DNA from: Chitinophaga pinensis
GTDB lineage: Bacteria; Bacteroidota; Bacteroidia; NS11-12g; UBA9320
NCBI GenBank assembly: GCA_945907065.1
Contig: CAMDSC010000022.1
Coordinates: forward strand, 1-35,793
Direction: 5' to 3'
Length of the DNA stretch: 35,793 nucleotides
The notes beneath the pieces were generated by a model. That model worked only from the letters and a program-made list of their open reading frames with translations. It was not told where the DNA came from and made no database searches. The position numbers and the translations under genes are program-made. Of this stretch, positions 18,533 to 25,421 are shown one piece after another. Every line of letters begins with the position of its first letter. Position 1 is the stretch's first letter.

Positions 18533-19714
18533 TTGATTGTTGGCTCTCTGGGTGTTTTGATGCGTTATAAAATTGGATTTGAGTTTCCGTATTTTAATCA
18601 AAAATATATTCAGGAAGCCCATTCGCATTTTGCATTTGCAGGTTGGATAACTCATACTCTTTATATTTTATTAATTAATTTTATTCTGCATAAAATACCT
18701 ACCGGATATTATAAACAATACCGAGCTTTAATTATTACAAATTTAGTATGTGCTTATGGTATGCTTCTATCATTTTTAATTGGAGGATATGGCATTATTT
18801 CAATTACATTTTCAGCTATCACAATTATTGTAGCATGTTTTTATGCCTACTACTTTATTAACGATTTAAAAAAATTAACTTCATATAACCCAAGTACAGC
18901 TTGGTTTAAAGCTGCTCTTTGGTTTAATATTATTTCATCACTTGGAACATTTTATTTAGCCTACATAATGACCTCCGGAAATTTTAATGAATATTGGTAT
19001 TTAGCATCGGCCTATTTCTATTTGCATTTTCAGTACAACGGATTTTTTATTTTTACATGCATGGGGCTTGTTTACAGTAAAATTCAAACAATACTTCCAA
19101 ATTTTAAGCACGATAAAACCTTTTTTAATTTATTCTTTATATCCTTTGTGCCGGCCTATTTTCTGTCAGTACTTTGGGCAAAAATACCAATATCGCTCTA
19201 TGTAATTGTTGTTATTGCTGCCTTTTTACAGGTCATTGCTTGGGTTAAATTTATTGGCAGAGTTAGAAAAAATTTAACTTCAAATATTAATTTACCTAAA
19301 CTTATTCAATATATGTTTTTATTTGTTGCTGCTGCATTTTCAGTAAAATTATTATTACAATTGGGCTCTACAATTCCTGAAATCAGCAAACTTGCCTTTG
19401 GATTTAGACCTATAGTAATTGCTTATCTGCATTTAGTATTATTGGCCGTTATATCTGTTTTTTTAATTTTATATATGCAATCGCTAAAATTAATACATCA
19501 AAACAAATTAAGTATTGCAGGAATTATCATCTTTGTAATTGGGGTATTTCTAAATGAATTATTTTTAGCCATTCAAGGCATAGCTTCATTTAGTTATTAT
19601 TCGGTACCAATGATGAATGAATCATTATTTGTAGTTTCTTTGGTATTATTAATAGCACTAATTTTATTGGTTTTATCTCAAACCAGATTTTCTGTTAATG
19701 AAAAACTAAATTAA
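18533..19714 (+). CDS. Polytopic membrane protein, heme-copper-oxidase-like, N-terminus interrupted by TGA
   Basis: A 393-residue, very hydrophobic protein with about eleven membrane segments. EAHSHFAFAGWITH near residue 25, YFYLHFQYNGFFIF near 165 and AYLHLVLLAV near 300 place histidines inside helices, resembling oxidase subunit I / NnrS-like heme proteins; heme binding is inference. The TTG at 18533 directly follows an in-frame TGA (18530-18532). Upstream, the same frame is open back to ATG 18461 and encodes IKYWLKFSILN, which together with LIVGSLGVLMRYKIG after the stop would make a complete first helix. The true gene therefore probably starts at 18461 and is broken by one nonsense codon, a sequencing error, or is read through. 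The next gene, ppk2, has the same kind of lesion. A role in respiration or NO handling is speculative. Confidence 0.7.
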   Translation: MIVGSLGVLMRYKIGFEFPYFNQKYIQEAHSHFAFAGWITHTLYILLINFILHKIPTGYYKQYRALIITNLVCAYGMLLSFLIGGYGIISITFSAITIIVACFYAYYFINDLKKLTSYNPSTAWFKAALWFNIISSLGTFYLAYIMTSGNFNEYWYLASAYFYLHFQYNGFFIFTCMGLVYSKIQTILPNFKHDKTFFNLFFISFVPAYFLSVLWAKIPISLYVIVVIAAFLQVIAWVKFIGRVRKNLTSNINLPKLIQYMFLFVAAAFSVKLLLQLGSTIPEISKLAFGFRPIVIAYLHLVLLAVISVFLILYMQSLKLIHQNKLSIAGIIIFVIGVFLNELFLAIQGIASFSYYSVPMMNESLFVVSLVLLIALILLVLSQTRFSVNEKLN

Positions 19715-19772
19715 GTTTTTATTAAACTATTTATCCCGAACAATTAGAACGTGATTCTTTATCAAAAAAAAT

Positions 19773-19780
19773 TACTTTTG
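19773..19780 (+). promoter_or_regulatory. Putative -7 promoter box of ppk2
   Basis: TACTTTTG matches TAnnTTTG exactly and ends seven bases before ATG 19788, the same tight spacing as at lpd. Confidence 0.45.
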
Positions 19781-19787
19781 AATTGTT

Positions 19788-20684
19788 ATGCAGCGTACGG
19801 AAAACTTTAGTAAAGATGAAAAAATCGCAATTTATACTGGTAAAAAATTTAAACTCAATACCCTAAAAACCAATTATACCGGAGGTTTTAAATCAGAGAA
19901 AGCAGCCGAACAAAAACTAAAGGCAGATATTGAAAATCTATCCAATCTTCAAGAAAAACTTTTTGCAAGTGATAATCACGGTGTTCTTATAATTATTCAG
20001 GCAATGGATGCCGCAGGTAAGGACAGTACTATTGAGCATGTGCTTAAAGGCATAAATCCTCAAGGGTGCAACATCACTTCTTTCAAGCGGCCTTCTGATA
20101 AAGAATTAAGTCACGATTTTTTATGGCGTACCTCCAATGCACTTCCTGAGAGAGGAATGATTGGAATTTTCAACCGTTCGTAGTATGAAGAGGTATTAGT
20201 AACCAAAGTTCATCCTGAAATAATACTTCAACAATCCATACCTGGAATTAATAAATTAAAACATATTGATTCTGATTTTTGGAAAAAACGCTATCAGTCT
20301 ATTAGAGAACACGAAAAACACCTTGTTGAAAATGGCTATATAATCCTTAAATTTTTCTTAAACGTTTCAAAAGAAGAACAAAAAAAACGCTTTTTGGAAC
20401 GAATCAACAATCCTTCAAAAAACTGGAAATTTCAATTTGGAGATATAAAAGAACGTGGGTTTTGGGATAAATATATGCAAGCCTATGAAAAAGCAATTGC
20501 GGAAACTTGCACACCAAAATCGCCATGGTTTGTAATTCCGGCTGATAATAAATGGTTTATGCAAACGGTAGTCTGTGATATTATACTAAACACCTTGCAA
20601 GAAATGAATTTAAAATTTCCTGAGCCAACTGCTGAAGCAATGCAACAATTAGCAGAGGCTAAAAATATTTTGTTAACCTCATAA
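19788..20684 (+). pseudogene. ppk2: Polyphosphate kinase 2 family, interrupted by an in-frame TAG
   Basis: PPK2 enzymes transfer phosphate between polyphosphate and nucleotides. The frame codes for 298 codons: an N-terminal helix region, a P-loop in QAMDAAGKDST (residues 71-81), SFKRPSDKELSHDFLWR, the Walker B segment GIFNRS, then, after a TAG at codon 132 (20181-20183), the remaining lid and C-terminal parts (YEEVLVTKVHPE, WKFQFGDIKERGFWDKY, IPADNKWFM). Family members read NRSYYEEVL here, so the TAG replaces a Tyr codon by one base change. Everything downstream stays in frame and conserved. The lesion is thus recent, an assembly error, or suppressed; taken at face value, the 131-residue product would lack half the fold. 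An outer-membrane barrel gene follows after 18 bases. Confidence 0.88.
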
Positions 20685-20702
20685 TTAAACCTTTTAAATA
20701 AA

Positions 20703-21632
20703 ATGAAAGCATTTTTTATCATAGTAACCTCAATGTGCATTGCATATAATGTTCAGGGGCAAGGCTGCAGCGATGCCGGATTTTGCACCGCAGGAACTAT
20801 TAAACCTTCTGCTAATAACGATTCGATCAAAAACAGTATTGGTTTTTCGGTTAATTATAGTATTGGAGAGCAAGGAACCACCATAATTTCCCCTCAACTT
20901 GAATCTGCCATAAAAACATCTGATAAAAGTATGGTTCAAATTAAAATCCCTTTTACTTTTATTAATGGCGATTTAGGCAAGATTAGCGGAATTGGTGATG
21001 TGATTTTAAGTTATAACTATGAGTTAGATTCTTTATGGAAATATCCAATAATGATAATATTAGGAACACGAATAGCTACCGGAAGTTCTTCGTTAAAAAG
21101 CAATAATATTTCTTTACCAATGCCGTATCAGCCCAGCTTAGGAACTACTGATATTATTTTAGGTGCCAAAATGAAATTAAAAAATGGTTTCAGTATTTCT
21201 ATAGGTTTTCAAAATCCTATTTTTAACAGAAACCAAAATGGATTTGACTCTTCAGCATATAAAACCCTAACGAAAACACAACAGATAAATAACAATGATA
21301 ATTATTTCATATCCTCATACCTTCAGCGTAAAGGAGATATTATGTTGCGGTTAGACAAAACCTTTACATTTAAAAAAACTCTGGCAAGTATAGGATTATT
21401 ACCTATTTACCACCTTGGTAATGCTAAGGCAAAAATTAACAAGGCCACAACGATAGAATTGAAAAATTCGAAAGGATTGACCTTAAATATTAATGCCGGT
21501 TTTGTTTATAAAATTAATAATAATCTAGAATTCTCAGCAATAGCAGCAGTTCCATTAATTGTAAGAGATAGCCGACCAGATGGCCTTACTCGCTCGTTGG
21601 TCTTAGTACCTAGTATTAGGTATTTTTTTTAG
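20703..21632 (+). CDS. Outer-membrane beta-barrel protein (transporter-like)
   Basis: A 309-residue exported protein with signal peptide ~1-19 (ending VQGQ), followed by a short Cys motif, GCSDAGFCTAGTIKP, that I know from Bacteroidota proteins annotated as transporters. The rest consists of alternating amphipathic strands: FSVNYSIGEQG, SGIGDVILSYNYELDS, TDIILGAKMKLKNGFSISIGFQNP, and a last strand VPSIRYFF ending in Phe, as required for barrel insertion. It resembles the FadL/MetA-pathway type of narrow barrel by pattern only. It starts 18 bases after the ppk2 stop and precedes the heme lipoprotein genes, which have their own promoter, so it could belong to either unit. Cargo unknown. Confidence 0.7.
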   Translation: MKAFFIIVTSMCIAYNVQGQGCSDAGFCTAGTIKPSANNDSIKNSIGFSVNYSIGEQGTTIISPQLESAIKTSDKSMVQIKIPFTFINGDLGKISGIGDVILSYNYELDSLWKYPIMIILGTRIATGSSSLKSNNISLPMPYQPSLGTTDIILGAKMKLKNGFSISIGFQNPIFNRNQNGFDSSAYKTLTKTQQINNNDNYFISSYLQRKGDIMLRLDKTFTFKKTLASIGLLPIYHLGNAKAKINKATTIELKNSKGLTLNINAGFVYKINNNLEFSAIAAVPLIVRDSRPDGLTRSLVLVPSIRYFF

Positions 21633-21657
21633 TCATTGGGTAGTAATACTTTTTTTT
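21612..21657 (+). terminator. Possible weak terminator after the barrel gene
   Basis: AGTATTA (21612-21618) pairs with TAATACT (21644-21650), followed directly by a run of T (21650-21657). The stem is short and the loop about 25 bases, so this is a tentative call, supported by the strong promoter of the next gene starting soon after. Confidence 0.3.
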
Positions 21658-21705
21658 AAATGATTCTAAACTACATACCTCAAAAAGCTTCATCTGTTTA
21701 AGTAT

Positions 21706-21713
21706 TATATTTG
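21706..21713 (+). promoter_or_regulatory. Putative -7 promoter box of the heme-lipoprotein operon
   Basis: TATATTTG is an exact TAnnTTTG match ending only four bases before ATG 21718. The predicted transcript start falls on or next to the ATG, suggesting a leaderless mRNA. Confidence 0.55.
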
Positions 21714-21717
21714 CATA

Positions 21718-22434
21718 ATGAAAAATATAAGTTTTCTATTTCTTTGGGCTTTCGTTGTTTTTCTAACTATACAATCCTGCCGCCACTATCCGGCGGATAT
21801 AATACCATTGCCTAATGACACCACAAATAATGACACTTCCAATGTAAAAAAACATCCATGTAGCGCTGATACAGTGTATTATGCTCGCGACATACAACCT
21901 TTATTTAATGCATATTGTATAGGGGCAGGATGTCATAATCCACCAAGCCCTAAAGAAGAATTAAACCTTACTTCATATTCTACAGCATTATCTAGTGGAA
22001 AAATCATTCCTTTTAATGGTGCAGGATCAAAGGTTTATAAATCTATGAACGGAACCGGTGGCGATATTATGCCCCCAACCGGAAAACTTTCGGCAGACAA
22101 AATTGCTTTAATGAAAAAATGGATGGATCAGGGAGCAAAAGACCTTTGGTGTGATGATATGGTAGGTCCATGCGATACTGCAGCTGTAAAATATTCCACT
22201 ACTATTGCTCCAATATTTACTAATAATTGTGCAGGTTGTCATGGTACGAGTGGCGGAGTAACACTTACCAACTATGCTGGAGTAAAAACAGTAGTAACTA
22301 ATGGCAAGCTTTGGAATGCAATTAATCATTTGTCAGGTGTAACTAAGGCCATGCCTAATAGTACTACTAAATTAAGTGCTTGCAACTTACGGCAAATAAA
22401 AATTTGGATTGATGCAGGTTCTCCTCAAAATTAA
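21718..22434 (+). CDS. Di-heme c-type cytochrome-like lipoprotein
   Basis: An envelope electron-transfer protein by motif. The 238 residues begin with a lipoprotein signal (lipobox TIQSC, lipidated Cys21). Two tandem domains follow, each with a heme-type motif and a downstream Met. Domain 1 has Cys67-IGAG-Cys72-His73, a four-residue spacing rather than the normal two, with Met118 in GDIMPP. Domain 2 has normal Cys171-AG-Cys174-His175 with Met212 in KAMPN. Both fit the planctomycete-type cytochrome domain common in Bacteroidota lipoproteins. The end of domain 2 (NGKLWNAINHLSG) reappears in the next gene, showing a shared origin. It heads a tightly spaced set of five genes (gaps 11-35 bases). 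Heme loading at the CX4CH site is unproven. Confidence 0.8.
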   Translation: MKNISFLFLWAFVVFLTIQSCRHYPADIIPLPNDTTNNDTSNVKKHPCSADTVYYARDIQPLFNAYCIGAGCHNPPSPKEELNLTSYSTALSSGKIIPFNGAGSKVYKSMNGTGGDIMPPTGKLSADKIALMKKWMDQGAKDLWCDDMVGPCDTAAVKYSTTIAPIFTNNCAGCHGTSGGVTLTNYAGVKTVVTNGKLWNAINHLSGVTKAMPNSTTKLSACNLRQIKIWIDAGSPQN

Positions 22435-22469
22435 AAATATTTGGTATTAAAATTGTTTATTATCATTCG

Positions 22470-22853
22470 ATGAAAATCACAAAAATTCTTTTTATTTTAT
22501 TTCTGGCACTAGCAGGATTTCAATCGTGTTATTACGATGTTGAAGAAAAACTTTATCCTAATAGCGGCGGCTGTGATACAACTAATGCAACCCTCCTAAC
22601 TAAAGTGAAACCAAAATTAACCGGATATTGTTACAGTTGTCATTCAACTGCTAATACAGCTAGTTCAGGAGCGGGAATTAATCTTGAAATATATTCCAAC
22701 CTAAAAATATTAGTTGATAATGGAAAGTTAATGAATTCTATTAATCATGTTTCAGGAACATCACCAATGCCAAAAGGTTTAACCTCTAAAATAGATGCTT
22801 GTGATATTAGAATAATTGAAAAATGGGTGGCAAATGGGGCTAAAGATAATTAA
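22470..22853 (+). CDS. Mono-heme c-type cytochrome-like lipoprotein
   Basis: A 127-residue lipoprotein with lipobox AGFQSC (lipidated Cys20) and a single canonical heme motif, Cys54-YS-Cys57-His58, with probable axial Met100 in SPMPKG. Its second half (NGKLMNSINHVSG, then DACDIRIIEKWVANGA) parallels domain 2 of the preceding protein, so the two arose by duplication. Two additional cysteines (Cys35, and one in DACD) may form a disulfide that closes the domain; the same late Cys is in the paralogue (SACNLRQIKIW). It lies 35 bases after the di-heme gene and 11 before the OB-fold gene. Expected at the periplasmic face of a membrane as an electron carrier; partners unknown. Confidence 0.8.
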   Translation: MKITKILFILFLALAGFQSCYYDVEEKLYPNSGGCDTTNATLLTKVKPKLTGYCYSCHSTANTASSGAGINLEIYSNLKILVDNGKLMNSINHVSGTSPMPKGLTSKIDACDIRIIEKWVANGAKDN

Positions 22854-22864
22854 TAAATAAAACA

Positions 22865-23281
22865 ATGTTAAAGCGAATAATTTTATTCATCCTAGTAATC
22901 GGTATTATTGCATCTATAGCATTTTATATGTGGAACAAACCTCATAAGGATATTGCCGCCGCTAAAGAAGATTTCATACTTACTTCGACTGATTTTTATA
23001 AAGAATATGTAGCCAATGAAACAACGGCAAACACCAAATATCTAGACAAAGTTATCGCCGTTGAAGGAACTATTTCTGCAATAGAACTTGAAAACGCAGA
23101 TGAACCAACCGTTGCTCTTACTACTGGAACTGCAGATATGACTGTAAGTTGTGGTTTCAAAAAAGAACTATTGAATGAGATAAAAAAGCTAAAACAGAAT
23201 GATAAAATAAAAATTAAGGGCAAGTGCGATGGTATGGGAATGTTTGGAGTAGTAATTACACAATGTAGCTTAATTAAATAA
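22865..23281 (+). CDS. tRNA_anti-like OB-fold protein, membrane-anchored
   Basis: A 138-residue protein with an N-terminal membrane anchor (residues ~4-22, RIILFILVIGIIASIAFYMW), a short helical linker, and an OB-fold domain of the tRNA_anti-like type: KYLDKVIAVEGTISAIELEN, TADMTVSCGF, and LKQNDKIKIKGKCDGMGMFGVVITQCSLIK. Such domains occur outside translation in Bacteroidota, usually periplasmic and of unknown ligand. The anchor followed by a likely periplasmic OB domain puts it in the same compartment as the flanking cytochrome lipoproteins and YceI protein. CSLIK at the end and VSCGF in the middle give two cysteines. The first ATG is used; the gap to the preceding stop is 11 bases, indicating cotranscription. 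Confidence 0.8.
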   Translation: MLKRIILFILVIGIIASIAFYMWNKPHKDIAAAKEDFILTSTDFYKEYVANETTANTKYLDKVIAVEGTISAIELENADEPTVALTTGTADMTVSCGFKKELLNEIKKLKQNDKIKIKGKCDGMGMFGVVITQCSLIK

Positions 23282-23308
23282 TCACAAAAAAGAAATAAAT
23301 ACAAAATC

Positions 23309-23872
23309 ATGAAAACAAAAATTATAATTTTAATTGGCCTATTCACATTTACCACGGCATTTACATTAAAAATGGAAAGTGGAAAGTATTTGACAAAAAA
23401 TGGTAAAATGTCATTTTTTTCAAGTACTGGTATTGAAGACATAACTGCTGAAAACAACAAGGTTTCAAGTGTGTTAGATTCAAAAACAGGTAAAATAGTT
23501 ATTGAAGTTTTAATAAAATCGTTTCGCTTTAAAAAGGCATTAATGGAAGAACATTTTAATGAAAATTACATGGAATCAACCAAGTATCCAAAATCAAAAT
23601 TTGATGGAAAAATAGACAATTTAAGTGCTGTAAACTTTAGTAAAGATGGCACTATCAAAACAACAATAAGTGGAAACTTAACAATAAAAGATAAAACCAA
23701 TCCTATAAAAACTGATGCTACAATAACAGTTAAAGGAGGTAAATTAAATGGCAACACAAAATTTAAAATAGTGTTAGCAGATTATAACATTACCATTCCA
23801 AGTGTAGTAAAAGATAAAATAAAGAAAGAAATGGAAATTACAGCAGATTTGGATTATGAACCAATGAAATAA
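23309..23872 (+). CDS. YceI-family periplasmic lipid-binding protein
   Basis: YceI proteins are eight-stranded barrels that bind polyisoprenoid or similar lipids in the periplasm. The 187 residues start with a signal peptide (MKTKIIILIGLFTFTTAFT) and show the family pattern: SGKYLTKNGKMSFFSSTGIEDITAENNKVSSVLD, VLIKSFRFKKALMEEHFNENYMESTKYPKSKFDGKI, then GNLTIKDKTNPIKTDATITVKGGKLNGNTKFKIVLADYNI. The FRFKKALMEEHFNENYMES segment is the most diagnostic. Length is normal. It sits between the OB-fold gene (27-base gap) and the DUF5777 gene (34-base gap). Quinone-like lipids are plausible ligands given the cytochromes beside it, but this is inference. Confidence 0.88.
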   Translation: MKTKIIILIGLFTFTTAFTLKMESGKYLTKNGKMSFFSSTGIEDITAENNKVSSVLDSKTGKIVIEVLIKSFRFKKALMEEHFNENYMESTKYPKSKFDGKIDNLSAVNFSKDGTIKTTISGNLTIKDKTNPIKTDATITVKGGKLNGNTKFKIVLADYNITIPSVVKDKIKKEMEITADLDYEPMK

Positions 23873-23906
23873 GATTTTTTTAAAACAACAATTAATTTCC
23901 AAAAAA

Positions 23907-24794
23907 GTGAAAATACACCAATTTATTTTTGTCGCACTGGCACTAATACCCAGTTTACTTAAAGCACAAACCGATACTACCGATTTATTTGGATTACTGG
24001 GCAATTCAGATGAAACAAATTATACGACTGCCACTTTCAAAACTACACGATTAATGAACGGGCATAGTATTGAAAACCAGGCAGCCGGTGTTTTAGATTT
24101 TAGAATAAATCATCGTTTTGGAAATTTAAATGGTGGAGCCTATGAATGGTTTGGCTTAGACCAATCTAATGTTAAGATAGGTTTTGATTACGGTGTTTTA
24201 CCTTGGCTAATGGTTGGGGTAGGCCATACCAACGTAGATAAAACGTATGACGGTTTTGTAAAAGCAAAGTTATTAAGACAGAGCACCGGAAAAAAAAGAA
24301 TGCCTATTACCATGACATATGTTGCTTCATCTGCAGTTACTACTCTTAAATGGACTAATCCCAATAGAAATAACTATATAAGTTCACGGTATGCCTATAC
24401 TAATCAATTGCTTATTGCACGCAAATTTAGTAACGCTACTTCCATCCAAATTATGCCTACTTTGGTTCATCAAAATTTGATAGATTCATTAAAATATAAA
24501 AATGATGTGTTTGTTATCGGAATCGGTGGAAGACAAAAGCTAACTCAAAGAATGTCAATTAATGCCGAGTATTATTATGTATTGCCCAACCAGATAAAGC
24601 CAATCTATGATAATAGTTTTTCGTTAGGGTTTGATATTGAAACTGGTGGCCACGTTTTTCAGATAACTTGTACCAACTCTCGCGGAATGACAGATCCTCA
24701 GTTTCTTACCCAAACAGTTGGAAAATGGTTGAAAGGGGACATTCGATTGGGATTTAATATTTCAAGGGTATTTACTGTTAGGGAAAGAAAATAA
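23907..24794 (+). CDS. DUF5777 beta-barrel family protein
   Basis: A 295-residue exported protein with a signal peptide (cleavage near LLKA-QTD) and a GTG start at 23907. The body is family-typical: LFGLLGNSDETNYTTATFKTTRLMNGHSIE, then LDFRINHRFGNLNGGAYEWFGLDQSNVKIGFDYG, alternating strands, and a final strand with Phe near the end. DUF5777 members are predicted outer-membrane barrels that I have seen near cytochrome and YceI genes in Bacteroidota. As the last gene of a five-gene set (gap 34 bases), it may offer the outer-membrane end of the envelope relay. No catalytic residues are recognisable. Family call sure; role unknown. Confidence 0.85.
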   Translation: MKIHQFIFVALALIPSLLKAQTDTTDLFGLLGNSDETNYTTATFKTTRLMNGHSIENQAAGVLDFRINHRFGNLNGGAYEWFGLDQSNVKIGFDYGVLPWLMVGVGHTNVDKTYDGFVKAKLLRQSTGKKRMPITMTYVASSAVTTLKWTNPNRNNYISSRYAYTNQLLIARKFSNATSIQIMPTLVHQNLIDSLKYKNDVFVIGIGGRQKLTQRMSINAEYYYVLPNQIKPIYDNSFSLGFDIETGGHVFQITCTNSRGMTDPQFLTQTVGKWLKGDIRLGFNISRVFTVRERK

Positions 24795-24866
24795 ATTCTT
24801 TAAATAATCAGGTTTTCTTTTTCGGTAATAATAATTTCACTTACCAATTATTAATCGAACAAAGTA

Positions 24867-24874
24867 TATATTTG
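24867..24874 (+). promoter_or_regulatory. Putative -7 promoter box of the tail-tube gene
   Basis: TATATTTG matches TAnnTTTG and ends 13 bases before ATG 24888. It supports ATG 24888, and with it the N-terminal membrane segment, as the real start instead of the internal ATG at 24987. Confidence 0.5.
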
Positions 24875-24887
24875 TTATTATTTTACA

Positions 24888-25415
24888 ATGTTTCATCTAT
24901 TCATAATATTAGTAGTTTGTATATTTCTAATACTATTTGGAATATTAGTAATCCTTATTTTTCTCATCTATAAACACTATAAAAACATGTCAAATTATCC
25001 ATTAGCAGCTTTCCATTTTAAAGTAGAATGGGGCGGCACTCGTATCGGTTTTACCGAAGTTTCAGGTTTAGATATTTTTTTTGAACCTATTCAATATAGG
25101 GAAGGAAACTCACCAGAATATACCTCCCAAAAAATGCCAGGAATTGTAAAATTTAATAATATTATTTTAAAAAGAGGAATTTTGGTAGGTGACAATGATT
25201 TTTTTAAATGGATGAATACAATAAAATTAAACACTGTTGAACGCAGGGATATCACTATTAATTTGCTAAATGAAAATCATGAACCGGTTTTGACATGGAA
25301 GGTAAAAAATGCCTTTCCAGTTCGGTATTCAGGCCCAATATTAAATGCAAACTCAAATAGAGCCGCTATAGAGGAACTTGAAATTGCTCATGAAGGTTTT
25401 AGTGTAGCTGATTAG
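24888..25415 (+). CDS. Contractile-injection tail-tube (gp19-like) protein with N-terminal membrane helix
   Basis: Residues 34-175 are a complete tail-tube protein of the T4 gp19 / extracellular contractile injection system (eCIS) type: MSNYPLAAFHFKVEWGG, FTEVSGLDIFFEPIQYREG, NNIILKRGIL, RRDITINLLNENHEPVLTWK, NAFPVRYSGP, and AIEELEIAHEGF. Normally such proteins stack as rings forming the inner tube and begin at the equivalent of Met34. Here 33 residues precede it, 28 of them an almost purely hydrophobic helix followed by YKHYKN, i.e. a membrane anchor predicted to leave the tube domain on the cytoplasmic side. A promoter box sits before ATG 24888, so the extension is likely expressed. No sheath, baseplate, spike or other tube genes are nearby; only a degenerate eCIS-type AAA+ gene, convergent and seven bases away. 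Either a remnant or a repurposed pair. Confidence 0.85.
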   Translation: MFHLFIILVVCIFLILFGILVILIFLIYKHYKNMSNYPLAAFHFKVEWGGTRIGFTEVSGLDIFFEPIQYREGNSPEYTSQKMPGIVKFNNIILKRGILVGDNDFFKWMNTIKLNTVERRDITINLLNENHEPVLTWKVKNAFPVRYSGPILNANSNRAAIEELEIAHEGFSVAD

Positions 25416-25421
25416 TAATTT

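Noticed and set aside
20181-20183. Genome-wide recoding of TAG (or TGA as selenocysteine at 18530)
   Set aside because: Other genes here end at TAG and TGA (for example the stops at 805-807 and 35560-35562), no SECIS-like structure or cysteine-equivalent position is seen, and each event is explained by a single base change.
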